64,000 bases of DNA from Granulicella sp. S190 (GCF_009766095.1 NZ_LMUD01000009.1:229650-293649), one strand, 5' to 3'; positions 46,512-56,666 are shown, numbered from the stretch's first letter. Notes: generated from the letters alone by a model not told the origin. Made by a program: numbers and translations.

Positions 46512-48569
46512 ATGCGATATCACATGTTACGCGCTGGACTTTGTCTGCTGCCTTTGTGTGCTTTGACAACCATTGGGTTCGGTCAGAAGAGGCCTATGGT
46601 GCTCGATGACCTGGCGAAGCTGATGAACGTAGGTGGGCCGCAGGTTTCGCCCGATGGCAAGTGGGTTGCGTATACGACCTCGAAGGTCGACGTGGGCGAG
46701 GACAAGAGCGTCTCCGAGCTGTGGATGGTGAGCTGGGACGGGTCTCAGGATGTGCAGTTGACGTATGGGCCGGAGGGTGCCGGGTCGCCACGATGGAGCC
46801 CGGATGGCGAGTGGCTGGCGTTTACTTCGTCGCGGCCGGGGAAGGCGAAGGGATCGCAGGTGTGGCTGCTGGACCGGCGCGGGGGCGAGGCTCACCAGTT
46901 GACGGAGGTAAAGGAAGACCTGGAGGACTACCGATGGTCGCCGGACTCGAGGCAGCTGCTGTTGACGCTGAGAGCGAAGGAAGAGCCGGAGCCGGAGAAG
47001 GGCGCGAAGCCTGTGCCGCCCAAGCCGATCGTGATCGATCGCTACCACTTCAAGCAGGATGTTCAGGGGTATCTGTCGGATAAGCGCGAGCATCTTTTTC
47101 TGTTCGAGATTGCGACGAAGAAGCTTACGCGCGTGATCGGCGATGAGAAGACGGAGGACAAGTTCGACGAGCGACAGGCGGAGTGGTCGCCGGATGGGAA
47201 GTTGATTGCGTTTGTGAGCAACCAGGAGGGGCCTGATCCGGACCGGTCGAATAACTCCGATGTGTTTGTTGTGGAGGCGAAGGGCGGGTCGGTTGCGAAG
47301 AAGCTGACCAGCTTTACCGGGGTGGATGGTGGTCCGCTGGCGTGGAGCCCGGACAGTAAGAGGATTGTGTATCGGCAGGGAGTCTCGCCGAGGTACTCGA
47401 TCTACGATATGCAGCGGCTGGCAGTGGTTTCGGCCGCGGACGGCGTACCGGAGGTGTTGCCGGCTACTGCGGAGATGTTGACGGGAGCGCCGGTGCTTGC
47501 GGCTGATGGGAAGTCTGTGCTGACGACGATCACTGAGGATCGTGTGGATTATCTGGCGGAGGTGCCACTGTCGGGTAAGGCCGTGAAGCGGCTGACAGCG
47601 GAGAAGGGATCCGTCGGGGCTGTCTCTGCCGGGGCCGGGCATGTTGCGGTGGTGTGGACGACCGATGTGACCGCGCCTGAGATCTATGCGGTGGATGGGA
47701 AGTCGCTGCGCAAGCTGACAGCGCACAACGACGCGCTGCTGGCGCAGTTGAATTTAGTTGCTGCGGAAGATCTATCGGCGAAGGCTTCTGATGGGAGCGA
47801 GGTGCATAGTCTGCTGACGATGCCAGTCGGGTATGCTGCGGGTGCGAAGGCTCCGATGCTGCTGTGGATTCATGGTGGGCCTACGTCGCAGGACTCGCAT
47901 CGCTTTGCTGTAGACAGGCAGCTGATAGCGGCGCATGGTTTTGCGGTTCTGCAGGTGAACTATCGCGGGAGCACGGGGCGTGGGCATGACTATAGCTTGG
48001 CGATCAATGCAGACTGGGGCGATAAGGAGGTGAAGGATTTGCTGGCCGCTGTCGACGGTGCCGTGGCTACGGGAAAGATCGACGCGGACCGCATGGGAGT
48101 TGGCGGATGGAGCTATGGTGGGATTTTGACCGACTACACGATTGCTTCGACGACACGGTTCAAGGCGGCTTCGAGTGGTGCGGGGACGGCGAACCTGTTG
48201 GGGATGTATGGGGTGGATGAGTACATTCTGCAGTATGACAATGAACTGCAGCCGCCGTGGAAGAACGTCGAGCCTTATCTGAAGCTGTCGTATCCGTTTT
48301 TGCATGCGGATAAGATTGTGACGCCTACGTTGTTTATGGGTGGGGATAAAGATTTCAACGTGACGCTGGTGGGCGGCGAGCAGATGTACCAGGCGTTAAA
48401 GAGCGTGGGGACGACTGCGGAGCTGGTTGTGTATCCAGGGCAGTTTCATGGTTTCACGCGGCCTAGTTTTATTCGGGACAGATACCAGAGGTGGTTTGAC
48501 TGGTATGACAAATACCTGGGAATGCCCCCTACGGCAAAGGCCGTGGGTGCTGTTCCTGCGGCTAAGTGA
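46512..48569 (+). CDS. S9 family prolyl-oligopeptidase-like peptidase
   Basis: Exported serine peptidase of 685 residues with signal peptide (ending TIGFGQ). A seven-bladed WD40-like propeller covers about residues 30-420 (blades such as GPQVSPDGKWVAYTTSK and SPRWSPDGEWLAFTSS). The C-terminal alpha/beta hydrolase has nucleophile serine in GGWSYGGI, aspartate in GGDKDFNV and histidine in PGQFHGF. The propeller limits substrates to peptides. Converges with the aldo/keto reductase gene, with only a few bases between. Confidence 0.92.
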   Translation: MRYHMLRAGLCLLPLCALTTIGFGQKRPMVLDDLAKLMNVGGPQVSPDGKWVAYTTSKVDVGEDKSVSELWMVSWDGSQDVQLTYGPEGAGSPRWSPDGEWLAFTSSRPGKAKGSQVWLLDRRGGEAHQLTEVKEDLEDYRWSPDSRQLLLTLRAKEEPEPEKGAKPVPPKPIVIDRYHFKQDVQGYLSDKREHLFLFEIATKKLTRVIGDEKTEDKFDERQAEWSPDGKLIAFVSNQEGPDPDRSNNSDVFVVEAKGGSVAKKLTSFTGVDGGPLAWSPDSKRIVYRQGVSPRYSIYDMQRLAVVSAADGVPEVLPATAEMLTGAPVLAADGKSVLTTITEDRVDYLAEVPLSGKAVKRLTAEKGSVGAVSAGAGHVAVVWTTDVTAPEIYAVDGKSLRKLTAHNDALLAQLNLVAAEDLSAKASDGSEVHSLLTMPVGYAAGAKAPMLLWIHGGPTSQDSHRFAVDRQLIAAHGFAVLQVNYRGSTGRGHDYSLAINADWGDKEVKDLLAAVDGAVATGKIDADRMGVGGWSYGGILTDYTIASTTRFKAASSGAGTANLLGMYGVDEYILQYDNELQPPWKNVEPYLKLSYPFLHADKIVTPTLFMGGDKDFNVTLVGGEQMYQALKSVGTTAELVVYPGQFHGFTRPSFIRDRYQRWFDWYDKYLGMPPTAKAVGAVPAAK

Positions 48570-48573
48570 TGGC

Positions 48574-49449
48574 TTAGGCTGCGGCGATGTGCTGGATGAG
48601 ATTTGTCTGCTCTCGTTTGGTTTCGGCGCCGATGGTGAAGGCGTCAAGAACACCCGTGCCTAAGGCATAGCGGATAGCTTCAGCTGGTTTGTCGCGGAGA
48701 TCGCCCTGGCCAAGGATCTTCATGCCGACGATTCCCTTTCCCTGGGCGCGCATCTGCTTGATGATGCTGATTACGGTTGCGGGGTCGGCGTCCATGTGGG
48801 AGCCGATGGGGTTGAGGCGGACGAGATCGACTTCGACCCAGGGCGATGCGGCAGCGGCTCGGAGCGCGGAGAGGCTGTGGCAGGAGACGCCGTGGGCGCG
48901 GACGATGCCCTTCTGTTTGGCTTCGGAGAGAACGTCCATGACGCCGCGATAGCGTGTGGTCCAGTCGCTCTCGGTGACGCAGTGGATGAGGACGATGTCG
49001 ATATAGTCGACGCCGAGCTCTTTACGGAAGCGGTCGAGGTCGGCGCGGACACCGGCTGGGTCGCGAGTGTCGGTCTTGGTGAGGACGGTGACTTTGTCGC
49101 GGGGGATGTGCTTGAGGGCTTCGGCGACGTAGGGATGGCTGCCGTAGGAGTCGGCGGAGTCGAAGAAGCGGAGGCCGTTGTCGTTGTAGCCGTCGAGGAG
49201 GAGCCTGGTTAGCGGAGATGTGCCGAGACGGGTCTGGTTGGAGGAGCCACCAAAGCCGATAGTGCCGGTTCCCATGGCTAACCGGCTTGTACGAATGCCA
49301 GTTTTGCCTAGGACGATTTCGTCCTGGGCGCGGAACTTTTGCGGAAGAGGGTCTGGTTCGAACAGGGCGGCACGAGCGATGGCGGACCGAGTGAGAAGGG
49401 CGGCTCCGACGGTGCGGGTGGAGCGGCGAAGGAAGTCTCTCCTTAGCAT
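48574..49449 (-). CDS. Tat-exported aldo/keto reductase
   Basis: Protein of 291 residues with a twin-arginine leader (LRRDFLRRSTRTVGAAL) before an aldo/keto reductase barrel. The tetrad is visible: Asp in FFDSADSYGS, Tyr in the same motif, Lys in VLTKTDT, His in VLIHCVTESD. Export of a reductase is unusual but common in acidobacterial AKRs; cofactor binding in the periplasm would need a pre-folded, loaded enzyme, which Tat allows. AAGGAG 8 bases before ATG 49449 fixes the start. Confidence 0.88.
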   Translation of the reverse strand: MLRRDFLRRSTRTVGAALLTRSAIARAALFEPDPLPQKFRAQDEIVLGKTGIRTSRLAMGTGTIGFGGSSNQTRLGTSPLTRLLLDGYNDNGLRFFDSADSYGSHPYVAEALKHIPRDKVTVLTKTDTRDPAGVRADLDRFRKELGVDYIDIVLIHCVTESDWTTRYRGVMDVLSEAKQKGIVRAHGVSCHSLSALRAAAASPWVEVDLVRLNPIGSHMDADPATVISIIKQMRAQGKGIVGMKILGQGDLRDKPAEAIRYALGTGVLDAFTIGAETKREQTNLIQHIAAA

Positions 49450-49633
49450 GGCGCGATCTCCTTGGAGGTTAGACTACCTCGATTTGCTTTGGGGAGCAGG
49501 TGCGTGGTTCGATGCGCTTTGATAGCCTCGAACCGTGTTGTCCTGCCGGACGGGCCCACTGCGCGTGGGGCGGGCGTTGGCACGCCTTTTTAGAGCTTCG
49601 CGTGTTCCTCCCGTTGGTTGGGAGGGAGGTTTA

Positions 49634-51307
49634 TCAGGCGATGACTTCGAAGGGGCGCATCATGTCGTTGGCTTCGTGCTCGAGGACGTGGCAGTGGTAG
49701 AGGTATTTTCCGGTGTAGCCTTCGAAACGGACGACGATGCGGGTGATCATGCCGGGAGGGCACTGCACGGTGTCCTTCCAGCCTTGTTCGCCCGGTTCGG
49801 GCGGGGTGGGCCCGGCGAGATAGCGTGTTCCCTGATTGTTGCGGTAGGCGAAGACGTCGAAGACACGGCGATCGAGGATTTGAAATCGCACCAGGTGCAG
49901 GTGCATGGGATGTGTGTCTTCGGTGAGGTTGACGAACTCCCAGATCTCGGTGGTGTTTAGCTTCGGAGTCTCTGTGACAGGCTCGTGCCAGTGCTTGCGG
50001 TTGAGCAGCATGAGCATGGAGTTGCCGATTCTGTCGTCATATTCGTTGAGGGTGATGGTACGGGTTGTGATTGCGGCGGACTCGGAGGTGCGGTCGACGG
50101 TGCGGAGCGCGGATGGAATGGAAGCTGCGGTGGAGATTCCATTTGGGGCGCGTAAAGATCGCGTCGATGGAGACGCTGAGGCGATTTCGCTGGACTTCGC
50201 GGCCACTCGAAATTCGAGGATCTGGACGGCGCCGTTGATGAGGTGAATGTACTGACCGGGGGCCTGGGAGAAGTCGATCAGGAGATCGACCCGTTCAGCC
50301 GGAGCAACCAGCAGGTTGGTGATTTTGACTGGTGCTGCGAGCAGGCCTTGGTCGGAGCCGATCTGATGGAAGGATTGCCGGTTGGTGAGGGACAGATTGA
50401 AGAAGCTGCTGTTGGCGACGTTCACGACGCGGAGGCGGTAGAGGCGCGGCTCAACTTCGAGATAGGGTCGGATCTTGCCGTTGAGGAGGATGCAGCTTCC
50501 GCCGAACTCGGGAACCCAGGGGTGTTCGGGGTCGCCAGAGTCGGGATAGTAGAGCTGTCCGTCAGTGGTGAACTGGCGATCGTAGATCTGGATAGGAAGC
50601 TCGTACTTGCCGGAGGGAAGGTTGAGCGTGTCCTCGGCGTCGTTACGTAGAAGCACCATGCCGAAGAGTCCGGCGTAGATGTTGAGGCGGTTGAGTCCCA
50701 TGGCGTGGTCGTGATACCAGAGAGCGGTGGAGTCTTGTTGGAAGGGATAGGTGCAGGTGCGCGATTTTCCGGGGACAAACCAGTCTTCGGGCTGGCCGTC
50801 GTCTTTCGACGGAACACGGCCGCCGTGGAGGTGGACGCAGGCGCGGACATCCGGGATATCGCGGCCACAGCCGTGGAGGGAGTGGTCGATGGGAAGGAAG
50901 TGCCGGGTAGGAAGCTGATTGACCCACTGCACCTGGAGCTGCTGGTGGGTACGGACGTCGATGATGGGAGCGAGCGCTGTGGGGCCGTAGCTCCACATGC
51001 GGGTGGCCGGCACGTCACGATGAACCTTGGCGTGGATCTCGCGCATGGTAATACGAAGGCTGTGGGGATGAGCCGGTGAGATGGGACGGGCAGGTTCGGG
51101 GAGGGGTAGCTCATCGACGAACGGAGTCAGGGATAAACCGTTGATGGTAGGCAGGGGAGCCTTCGCAGCACTGGGCATGGTGGCCATGCCGGTGTTGGCT
51201 GGGTGATCGTGGTTCTGCATGATCTGTCTTGTGACGGCAACGGGTGGAGTGGCGAGAACACCGAGGGCAGAGAGTTGCTGAAGAATGGTGCGGCGGGTGG
51301 GGGACAA
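49634..51307 (-). CDS. secreted multicopper oxidase (CotA-like)
   Basis: Multicopper oxidase of 557 residues in three cupredoxin domains, CotA/bilirubin-oxidase type. Copper ligands: VHLHGGRVPS and WYHDHAMG in domain 1, HPMHLHLVRF and YHCHVLEHEANDMM in domain 3, the last giving type-1 copper with an axial methionine. An N-terminal hydrophobic stretch (ILQQLSALGVLATPPVAV) after an RR pair suggests Tat-like export. TTG 51307 has GGAG five bases upstream. It would oxidise phenolics or metals with O2. The linker around residues 370-420 is Ser/Thr-rich and varies among relatives. Confidence 0.9.
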   Translation of the reverse strand: MSPTRRTILQQLSALGVLATPPVAVTRQIMQNHDHPANTGMATMPSAAKAPLPTINGLSLTPFVDELPLPEPARPISPAHPHSLRITMREIHAKVHRDVPATRMWSYGPTALAPIIDVRTHQQLQVQWVNQLPTRHFLPIDHSLHGCGRDIPDVRACVHLHGGRVPSKDDGQPEDWFVPGKSRTCTYPFQQDSTALWYHDHAMGLNRLNIYAGLFGMVLLRNDAEDTLNLPSGKYELPIQIYDRQFTTDGQLYYPDSGDPEHPWVPEFGGSCILLNGKIRPYLEVEPRLYRLRVVNVANSSFFNLSLTNRQSFHQIGSDQGLLAAPVKITNLLVAPAERVDLLIDFSQAPGQYIHLINGAVQILEFRVAAKSSEIASASPSTRSLRAPNGISTAASIPSALRTVDRTSESAAITTRTITLNEYDDRIGNSMLMLLNRKHWHEPVTETPKLNTTEIWEFVNLTEDTHPMHLHLVRFQILDRRVFDVFAYRNNQGTRYLAGPTPPEPGEQGWKDTVQCPPGMITRIVVRFEGYTGKYLYHCHVLEHEANDMMRPFEVIA

Positions 51308-51348
51308 ACGAACTCCATCTTGGCGCAGGGATTGCAGATTGAGAATAG

Positions 51349-51378
51349 AAAAGGGCGCACCCTGTGGGAGGTGCGCCC
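51349..51378 (-). terminator. intrinsic terminator of the phosphoesterase gene
   Basis: GGGCGCACC, 8-base loop, GGTGCGCCC; on the minus strand followed by TTTTCTATT. It lies about 45 bases downstream of the 51423 stop and just upstream of the multicopper oxidase gene. Confidence 0.85.
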
Positions 51379-51422
51379 TTCAAGTTTAAGGATTGTTTGT
51401 GACTGTACTGTGAATATCGTGA

Positions 51423-53189
51423 TTAGTTACCGGATGTGACCGCGCCGGTCGTGGGACTGAGAAGGACCACGTTGGGGTTGGGAGGGACGGTGCTAGAGAA
51501 GTTGAACATGTTCATGATACTTCCAGCGACCGCGTCAGAAGAGCCACCACCGATGCGAGTGCTCGACAGAAAGACATCCTCGATGAAGCGGGTGATGGAA
51601 GACTGGTCGGTCACGGTGTTATCGACGAAGTTCTTCTTAGCCCAAGGAGAGATGACCATCAGAGGAAGACGCGGACCATAGCCGCAGCGACCCTGTACCG
51701 GAGCGGTGGTGTTTACACCGCCAAGTGTAGGCGCCTTTGCGCAGAAACCAAGAGCGTCGGCGGTGGTTTGGGAGCCGTTGACGAAGTTGTTGAGGTGATC
51801 GTACCAACCGTCGGAGTCATCGTAGGCGATGATGATAGCGGTTGAAGACCAGAAGGACGACTTCTGGATCGCGTTGATCTCGTTGACGACGAAGGTCTGT
51901 TCGTCGAGTGGGTCGGAGTAGCCAGCGTGACCGTCCTGGTAGCCGGGGGCCTTGAGGAAGGTGACAGCGGGCATGTTGCCTGCAGCGAGCGCGGCGTTGA
52001 AGTCCAGGGTGTCGTACTGGTGATTGGCCTTGCCTGCGCCAGTTTCGGCGGAGGTGCCGATTGCAGCGACGGAGGCGGGACGGATGTGGGTCGGGTTTGC
52101 CGTGCTGGCGTAGTACTGGAAGGGCTGGTGGTGCGGGATATAGTCAGCTTTGAGCGGATTTCCCGGGATGTTGACGGCGCCAGTTGCGCGGCTGCCGGTC
52201 GCCTCACCTGCGAGGCATCCAGTGCCCGAACCGATGACACCGTTGGTGGTGGTATTGGTGAGGCTCAGGTTGAAACCACCCTCGAAGAAGCCCCATGAGA
52301 TGCCGCCGGCGTTGAGTAGATCGCCGATATTCTTGCCGGTCATCTGGACGGTCGCACTGGAGGAGGAGCAGACGTCGTTGGCCGGATCTTCGTCTCCGAT
52401 AAGAGTGAAGCCGCCTTGGCCGTCAGCGACGACTCCGGAGGCCGCACCCGGAAGGGTGACGACAGCGCCGTTAGTCTGGCCGGAGACAAGGTTGATCGCG
52501 CCTTGCGTAGAAGCGCCAAAGGTGGTGCCGAAGGAGTGGTCGTTCATTGAATAGTGCTGCGCGTAGTTCCACATCGCTGTGACCGTGTTGCCGTCAAAGT
52601 AGCCCATGGTGAGGGCGGTGGTGTTCGCGATGCCGGGGGCGGCGGTCTGGTTGGTCAGAGTGGTTCCGTCCGCGGTTCCGACGGAGAGCGGGAAGAGATC
52701 CATCTTACCGTCATCAAATGCCATCTGCTCGGGACCGTAGCTGTGGTCCTGGTCACCTGTGGCGGCCTGGTTGGGACCGAGGCGAAAGGGGTTCGCGGCC
52801 GAAGCGCCGTTACCGCCGGCAAGGTTCGGGTTGGCTGTGAGCAGGGTGGGGTTCGAGACATAGTTGTTGATATTGGTCGGGGTCGCGGGAAGTGGCGTGG
52901 TGCCTGCTGCCGCAGCCGCGACAGTCGCCGCAGTCGCTGGGGTGAAAGTGGTTCCACCAGTGTTGGCGGCGTTGGGGTAGGTGCCGAAGTAGTGGTCGAA
53001 GGAGATATTTTCGCCGAAGATGACGACGACGTGCTTGATGGCCGCCTGAGCTGTTGTCGGTGTCGGGGGGGCGGGCGGCGGAGTGGTGTTGGAGTTGCCA
53101 TTGCCCGGAGGGGTGCTGACCGTTCCCTGGCCGCAGCCGCTGAGAATAAGGGTCGAGGACAGCGAAAGAGCGAGAAGTTTCCGAATCAT
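51423..53189 (-). CDS. lipoprotein phosphoesterase (phospholipase C / acid phosphatase AcpA-like)
   Basis: Lipoprotein of 588 residues, lipobox LILSGC, followed by a Pro/Thr-rich linker. The catalytic domain resembles AcpA/phospholipase C phosphoesterases: HVVVIFGENISFDHYFGTYP near the N-terminus holds the metal-binding glutamate and asparagine, with later DHSFGTTFGAS, HAGYSDPLDEQTFVV and IIAYDDSDGWYDH supplying further ligands. It releases phosphate from phosphoesters outside the cytosol. It ends with its own terminator. Confidence 0.88.
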   Translation of the reverse strand: MIRKLLALSLSSTLILSGCGQGTVSTPPGNGNSNTTPPPAPPTPTTAQAAIKHVVVIFGENISFDHYFGTYPNAANTGGTTFTPATAATVAAAAAGTTPLPATPTNINNYVSNPTLLTANPNLAGGNGASAANPFRLGPNQAATGDQDHSYGPEQMAFDDGKMDLFPLSVGTADGTTLTNQTAAPGIANTTALTMGYFDGNTVTAMWNYAQHYSMNDHSFGTTFGASTQGAINLVSGQTNGAVVTLPGAASGVVADGQGGFTLIGDEDPANDVCSSSSATVQMTGKNIGDLLNAGGISWGFFEGGFNLSLTNTTTNGVIGSGTGCLAGEATGSRATGAVNIPGNPLKADYIPHHQPFQYYASTANPTHIRPASVAAIGTSAETGAGKANHQYDTLDFNAALAAGNMPAVTFLKAPGYQDGHAGYSDPLDEQTFVVNEINAIQKSSFWSSTAIIIAYDDSDGWYDHLNNFVNGSQTTADALGFCAKAPTLGGVNTTAPVQGRCGYGPRLPLMVISPWAKKNFVDNTVTDQSSITRFIEDVFLSSTRIGGGSSDAVAGSIMNMFNFSSTVPPNPNVVLLSPTTGAVTSGN

Positions 53190-53366
53190 TTTTGAGGCCT
53201 CAAAAGTTTGTGGAGATGCGGTGCTCCTTATTGTTAGGCGTGGAAGTGGCTGGCTTTGTGAATTGAAGTTGAATGGCAGATGAATTAATGGAGTGTGACT
53301 GAGCGAATGGGCAGGTATGACCGTCTGGCAGAGGGTTCGGTAGGCTCATACCGGTGGCCTCTTACA

Positions 53367-54515
53367 ATGGAAGGAATGGGATTTTCGTTTGAAGTAGACA
53401 AGACAGCAGAGGGTGGCGGGCGAAGGGGGCGGCTGAGGCTGGCGCATGGGGTGGTGGAGACGCCGGTGTTTATGCCGGTGGGTACGGCGGCGAGCGTGAA
53501 GGCGGTGCCGCAGAGTCTGCTGGAGGAGATCGGCGCGGGTGGGAAGGGAGCGCAGATCATCCTGGCGAATACTTATCATCTTTATCTAAGGCCTGGGCAT
53601 GAGCTGGTGCGGCGGATGGGGGGGGTGCATCGGTTCATGAGCTGGGAGCGTCCGATGCTGACCGATTCGGGTGGTTTCCAGGTATTCAGTTTGAGCAAGC
53701 TGCGGAAGATTACGCCGGAGGGAGTGGAGTTTCGCTCGCACCTGGATGGGAGCAAGCACTTCTTTTCGCCGGAGCACTCGATGGACGTGCAGATTGCGCT
53801 GGGGGCCGATATTGCGATGGTCTTCGATGAGTGCGTGGAGACTCCGGCGACCTGGGAACGGACGCGCGAGTCGATGGGGTTGACACATGCGTGGGCGCAG
53901 CGGTCGAAGGATCACTTTGAGTTACATAAACATTCGGTGCCGTGGTCGCAGGCGGTGGGGGATGCGTTTGAGGGCAAGACGCAGAGCCTGTTCGGGATTG
54001 TGCAGGGTGGGATGTATGCGGATTTGAGGAAGGAGTCGGCGGAGCGGCTGGTGGAGATGGATCTGCCGGGATATGCGATTGGAGGGCTGGCAGTGGGGGA
54101 GCCGAGGGAGGTGACGCGGGAGATGATCGCGCGGACGCTGGAGCATCTGCCCAAGGACAAGCCGCGGTATGTGATGGGGGTGGGGTACCCGGATGAGATC
54201 GAAGAGTATGCGCGGATGGGTGTGGACATGATGGATTGCGTGCTGCCGACGCGGGCTGGGCGGCATGGGCTGCTGTTTACGTCTGAGGGAAGGCTGAATA
54301 TCAAGAAGAAGGAGTACGCGGAGGATCAGGGGCCGATCGATGCGTCGTGCGGGTGCATGGTGTGCGGGCGATATACGCGGGCTTACCTGCGGCACCTGTT
54401 TGCGTCGGGTGAGCCGTTGAGCGCGGTGCTGAACAGTGTTCACAATATCGCGTTTTATCTGGATACGATGGAACGGGTAAGAGGGGACCTGGCTGGAACG
54501 GGCGAGGCTAGTTGA
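53367..54515 (+). CDS. tgt: tRNA-guanosine(34) transglycosylase Tgt
   Basis: Exchanges guanine for preQ1 at the wobble position of tRNAs with GUN anticodons. Residues: substrate-binding DSGGFQVFS, GGLAVGEP, the nucleophile aspartate in MDCVLPTRAGRHG, and the zinc site CGCMVCGRYTRAYLRHL. ATG 53367 or 53376 (MGFSFEVDKTAE) matches the family N-terminus; the longer frame from 53295 adds an unlikely tail. Often next to yajC-secD-secF in bacteria; here two genes on the other strand lie between. Confidence 0.93.
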   Translation: MEGMGFSFEVDKTAEGGGRRGRLRLAHGVVETPVFMPVGTAASVKAVPQSLLEEIGAGGKGAQIILANTYHLYLRPGHELVRRMGGVHRFMSWERPMLTDSGGFQVFSLSKLRKITPEGVEFRSHLDGSKHFFSPEHSMDVQIALGADIAMVFDECVETPATWERTRESMGLTHAWAQRSKDHFELHKHSVPWSQAVGDAFEGKTQSLFGIVQGGMYADLRKESAERLVEMDLPGYAIGGLAVGEPREVTREMIARTLEHLPKDKPRYVMGVGYPDEIEEYARMGVDMMDCVLPTRAGRHGLLFTSEGRLNIKKKEYAEDQGPIDASCGCMVCGRYTRAYLRHLFASGEPLSAVLNSVHNIAFYLDTMERVRGDLAGTGEAS

Positions 54516-56094
54516 GGGTGTTTCGCACATAGATTCGGTAGCCGAGAGGCTTTGAGGGGCTGCTGCCTGCATTGACCATGTGCGGGGGGATCCGTTCGAC
54601 GTCGAGGTGGTAGTTGGTTTTAAGGTAGTCGTTGAACTGGGGCCAGCGGCTCATCTTTTGATATTTGTAGCCGGGGTGCTCGGGCCACGCCTCGCAGTCG
54701 TTGCTGGAGACGACGAAGACGGTGGGAGGATTGCTGGTGATCTGCTGCCAGAACTGTTGGCGGACGCGATCGCGCTCGGCAATGGGCTGGAGGGAGAAGA
54801 GGTAACAGTCGTAGAGGTGGCCGGTGGATTGGACGAGTCTCATGTTGTAGAGGGCGGGGGGGCAGCCGTCTGAGACGTCGAGGCACTGCACTTTGCCGGA
54901 GAGCGCCGGGCCGCCGAGGCGGGTGAGGTCAGCGCGAAGCATAGTGTCGAACTCCTGATTGCGCCAGTCCTGCCAGAGTGCGTGCGCGGTCGATCCGCCT
55001 CCAATGACGAAGACGCCTACGATGATGCCCAGGAGCGCAAGGCGTGGAAGGAGAGAGTCAGGCACGGCAAAGCGGAGGGGCGAAGCCGGTGGCGTGGGTG
55101 GGAGAACGGTGGTGAAGTCGATAGCGATGAGCAGAAGAAGGAACGCCTCGGACGGGTAGCGGTGGTAGGGGTAGCCTCGCTTTTGCACATAGAAGGACAT
55201 GAATCCGAAGAGAACGGCAACGACCAGGGCTGCACGCTCCCAGGTGAGCCAGTCTTTTTTAAGAAGGACGATGGGTAGCCACAGGAGCACGATGGGAAGC
55301 ATCACGGAGGAGAGGAGGTGGGCGAGGAGATGGCCGGAGGTTCGTGTGCCGAGGCGAAGTAAGTAGGGGACGAGTTGGAATACGGTGTGGAGAAAGTCAG
55401 GAAGGACGTGATGGTGGTAGAGCCAGGCGGCGGTGAGGACGACGGGGACGAGAAGACCGAGTAGTCCGCCGAGTGTGTGGGCCAGGAAGGGGCGGCCTCG
55501 GCGGCGAAGGGCGACGGCTTCGAGGCACAGAACGCAGGGGACCAGAAGGAGGATGGATGGTTTGACTGTGACGGCAACTCCGCAGAAGAATCCGAATAGG
55601 GTAGTAGCCCAAGGCTTTGTAGCTTCGGCTTGGTGGACTCGGAGGCCGGTGAAGAGGAAGGCGTAGGCGATGAGGAGGGCGACTGCCATGGTGAGGTCGC
55701 GCTGGCCTAGGTCGATAAGGCCGTCGCGGCCGTGGATGAGGGCAAAGAGCGATGCTGCGAAGAGTCCGGCGAACCAGCTGTAAGGTTTGCATAGGACAAA
55801 CATGGAGACCGCAGCGGTGGCGAGGAGAAAGAGATCGAAGAGTCGCCACGTCAGCGAGTTGCCGCCAAAGAAGTGCATCACTGCGCCCTCGATCAGGAGC
55901 GTGGTGGGCATGTTGGGGTCGATGATGTCGCGGTAGGGCGCCATGCCGTGATCCATAAGGAAGACGATGTAGTGCATGAGCGCGGCGTCGCCCATGAGGG
56001 GCCAGTGCCAGGTGCGGAGGACGAAGAGGAAGAGACATCCCAGGAGGAATATCGTTGAGATTGTCCTGGTGGTGGCGTAGAGCCGATCCGACAT
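54508..56094 (-). CDS. polytopic GT-C-like glycosyltransferase family protein
   Basis: Integral membrane protein of 528 residues, about eleven hydrophobic helices and a soluble C-terminal domain of about 150 residues. The first loop has MGDAALMHYIVFLMDHG and MAPYRDIIDPNMP, a GT-C-like first periplasmic loop with acidic residue pairs. Specific family not recognised. Start ATG 56094 is chosen; the reading from 56211 adds 39 residues without hydrophobic character. It overlaps tgt by 8 bases at the 3' ends. Confidence 0.7.
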   Translation of the reverse strand: MSDRLYATTRTISTIFLLGCLFLFVLRTWHWPLMGDAALMHYIVFLMDHGMAPYRDIIDPNMPTTLLIEGAVMHFFGGNSLTWRLFDLFLLATAAVSMFVLCKPYSWFAGLFAASLFALIHGRDGLIDLGQRDLTMAVALLIAYAFLFTGLRVHQAEATKPWATTLFGFFCGVAVTVKPSILLLVPCVLCLEAVALRRRGRPFLAHTLGGLLGLLVPVVLTAAWLYHHHVLPDFLHTVFQLVPYLLRLGTRTSGHLLAHLLSSVMLPIVLLWLPIVLLKKDWLTWERAALVVAVLFGFMSFYVQKRGYPYHRYPSEAFLLLLIAIDFTTVLPPTPPASPLRFAVPDSLLPRLALLGIIVGVFVIGGGSTAHALWQDWRNQEFDTMLRADLTRLGGPALSGKVQCLDVSDGCPPALYNMRLVQSTGHLYDCYLFSLQPIAERDRVRQQFWQQITSNPPTVFVVSSNDCEAWPEHPGYKYQKMSRWPQFNDYLKTNYHLDVERIPPHMVNAGSSPSKPLGYRIYVRNTLN

Positions 56095-56165
56095 TTGCTT
56101 GAGCTGCTCCTGTTCGCCGTTGCGGGTGGCGGCGAAGAGTTTATTAGAACATTTGTGAAGGACGG

Positions 56166-56666
56166 TCAGGCGAGGCGGAGGGAGTCGTGGTCTTGCCCAA
56201 GTTGCAGGCAAAGGGCTTCGATGACGAGATTGTGGTCTTCGCGCTGGGGCAGGCCGGAGACGGTGATGCAGCCGAGGACGCCTGCCCCGGTGACGTGGAT
56301 TGGAAAGCAGCCCCCGTGTGCGGCGTAGTCGGCGTCGGGAAGGTGGAAGCGTTCGCTGAAGGTGCGTTTGGTCTGCTCCAGTTCGAGGCCGATGGCGTAG
56401 GAGCTGCGATGGAACCGGGCGACCACGTTCGATTTCCGCTGCACCCAGCGGGCGTTGTCGGGAGTAGTGCCGGTGAGGGCGGTATAGAAGAGCTGCTGAT
56501 GCGGCTGGCCGAAGCGGCGGATGTCGATGACCACAGACTGTTTGCGGGAGATGGCCAGCTCGCGGAGGCTGAGACCGAGGCGCCAGGCGGTGTCGTAGTC
56601 GAAGGTGGGGAGGCGGAGCGTCGCCTCTTGACGGGCGATGGCGGCGAGGTCTTCGGGGATCGGCAT
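56166..56666 (-). CDS. UPF0303 / haem-degrading-domain protein
   Basis: Cytosolic protein of 166 residues of the UPF0303/HbpS-GlcG-like group. Conserved features: VIDIRRFGQPHQQLFYTAL, the central ARWVQRKSNVVARFHRSSY and the C-terminal HGGCFPIHVTGAGVLGCITV. Function unclear in most members; some homologues bind haem or act in protein targeting. It lies upstream of, and on the same strand as, the GT-C-like gene. Confidence 0.8.
   Translation of the reverse strand: MPIPEDLAAIARQEATLRLPTFDYDTAWRLGLSLRELAISRKQSVVIDIRRFGQPHQQLFYTALTGTTPDNARWVQRKSNVVARFHRSSYAIGLELEQTKRTFSERFHLPDADYAAHGGCFPIHVTGAGVLGCITVSGLPQREDHNLVIEALCLQLGQDHDSLRLA

Noticed and set aside
46527-47726. Minus-strand frame of 399 residues opposite the S9 peptidase
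   Set aside because: Antisense shadow of a propeller-type peptidase with unmistakable motifs.
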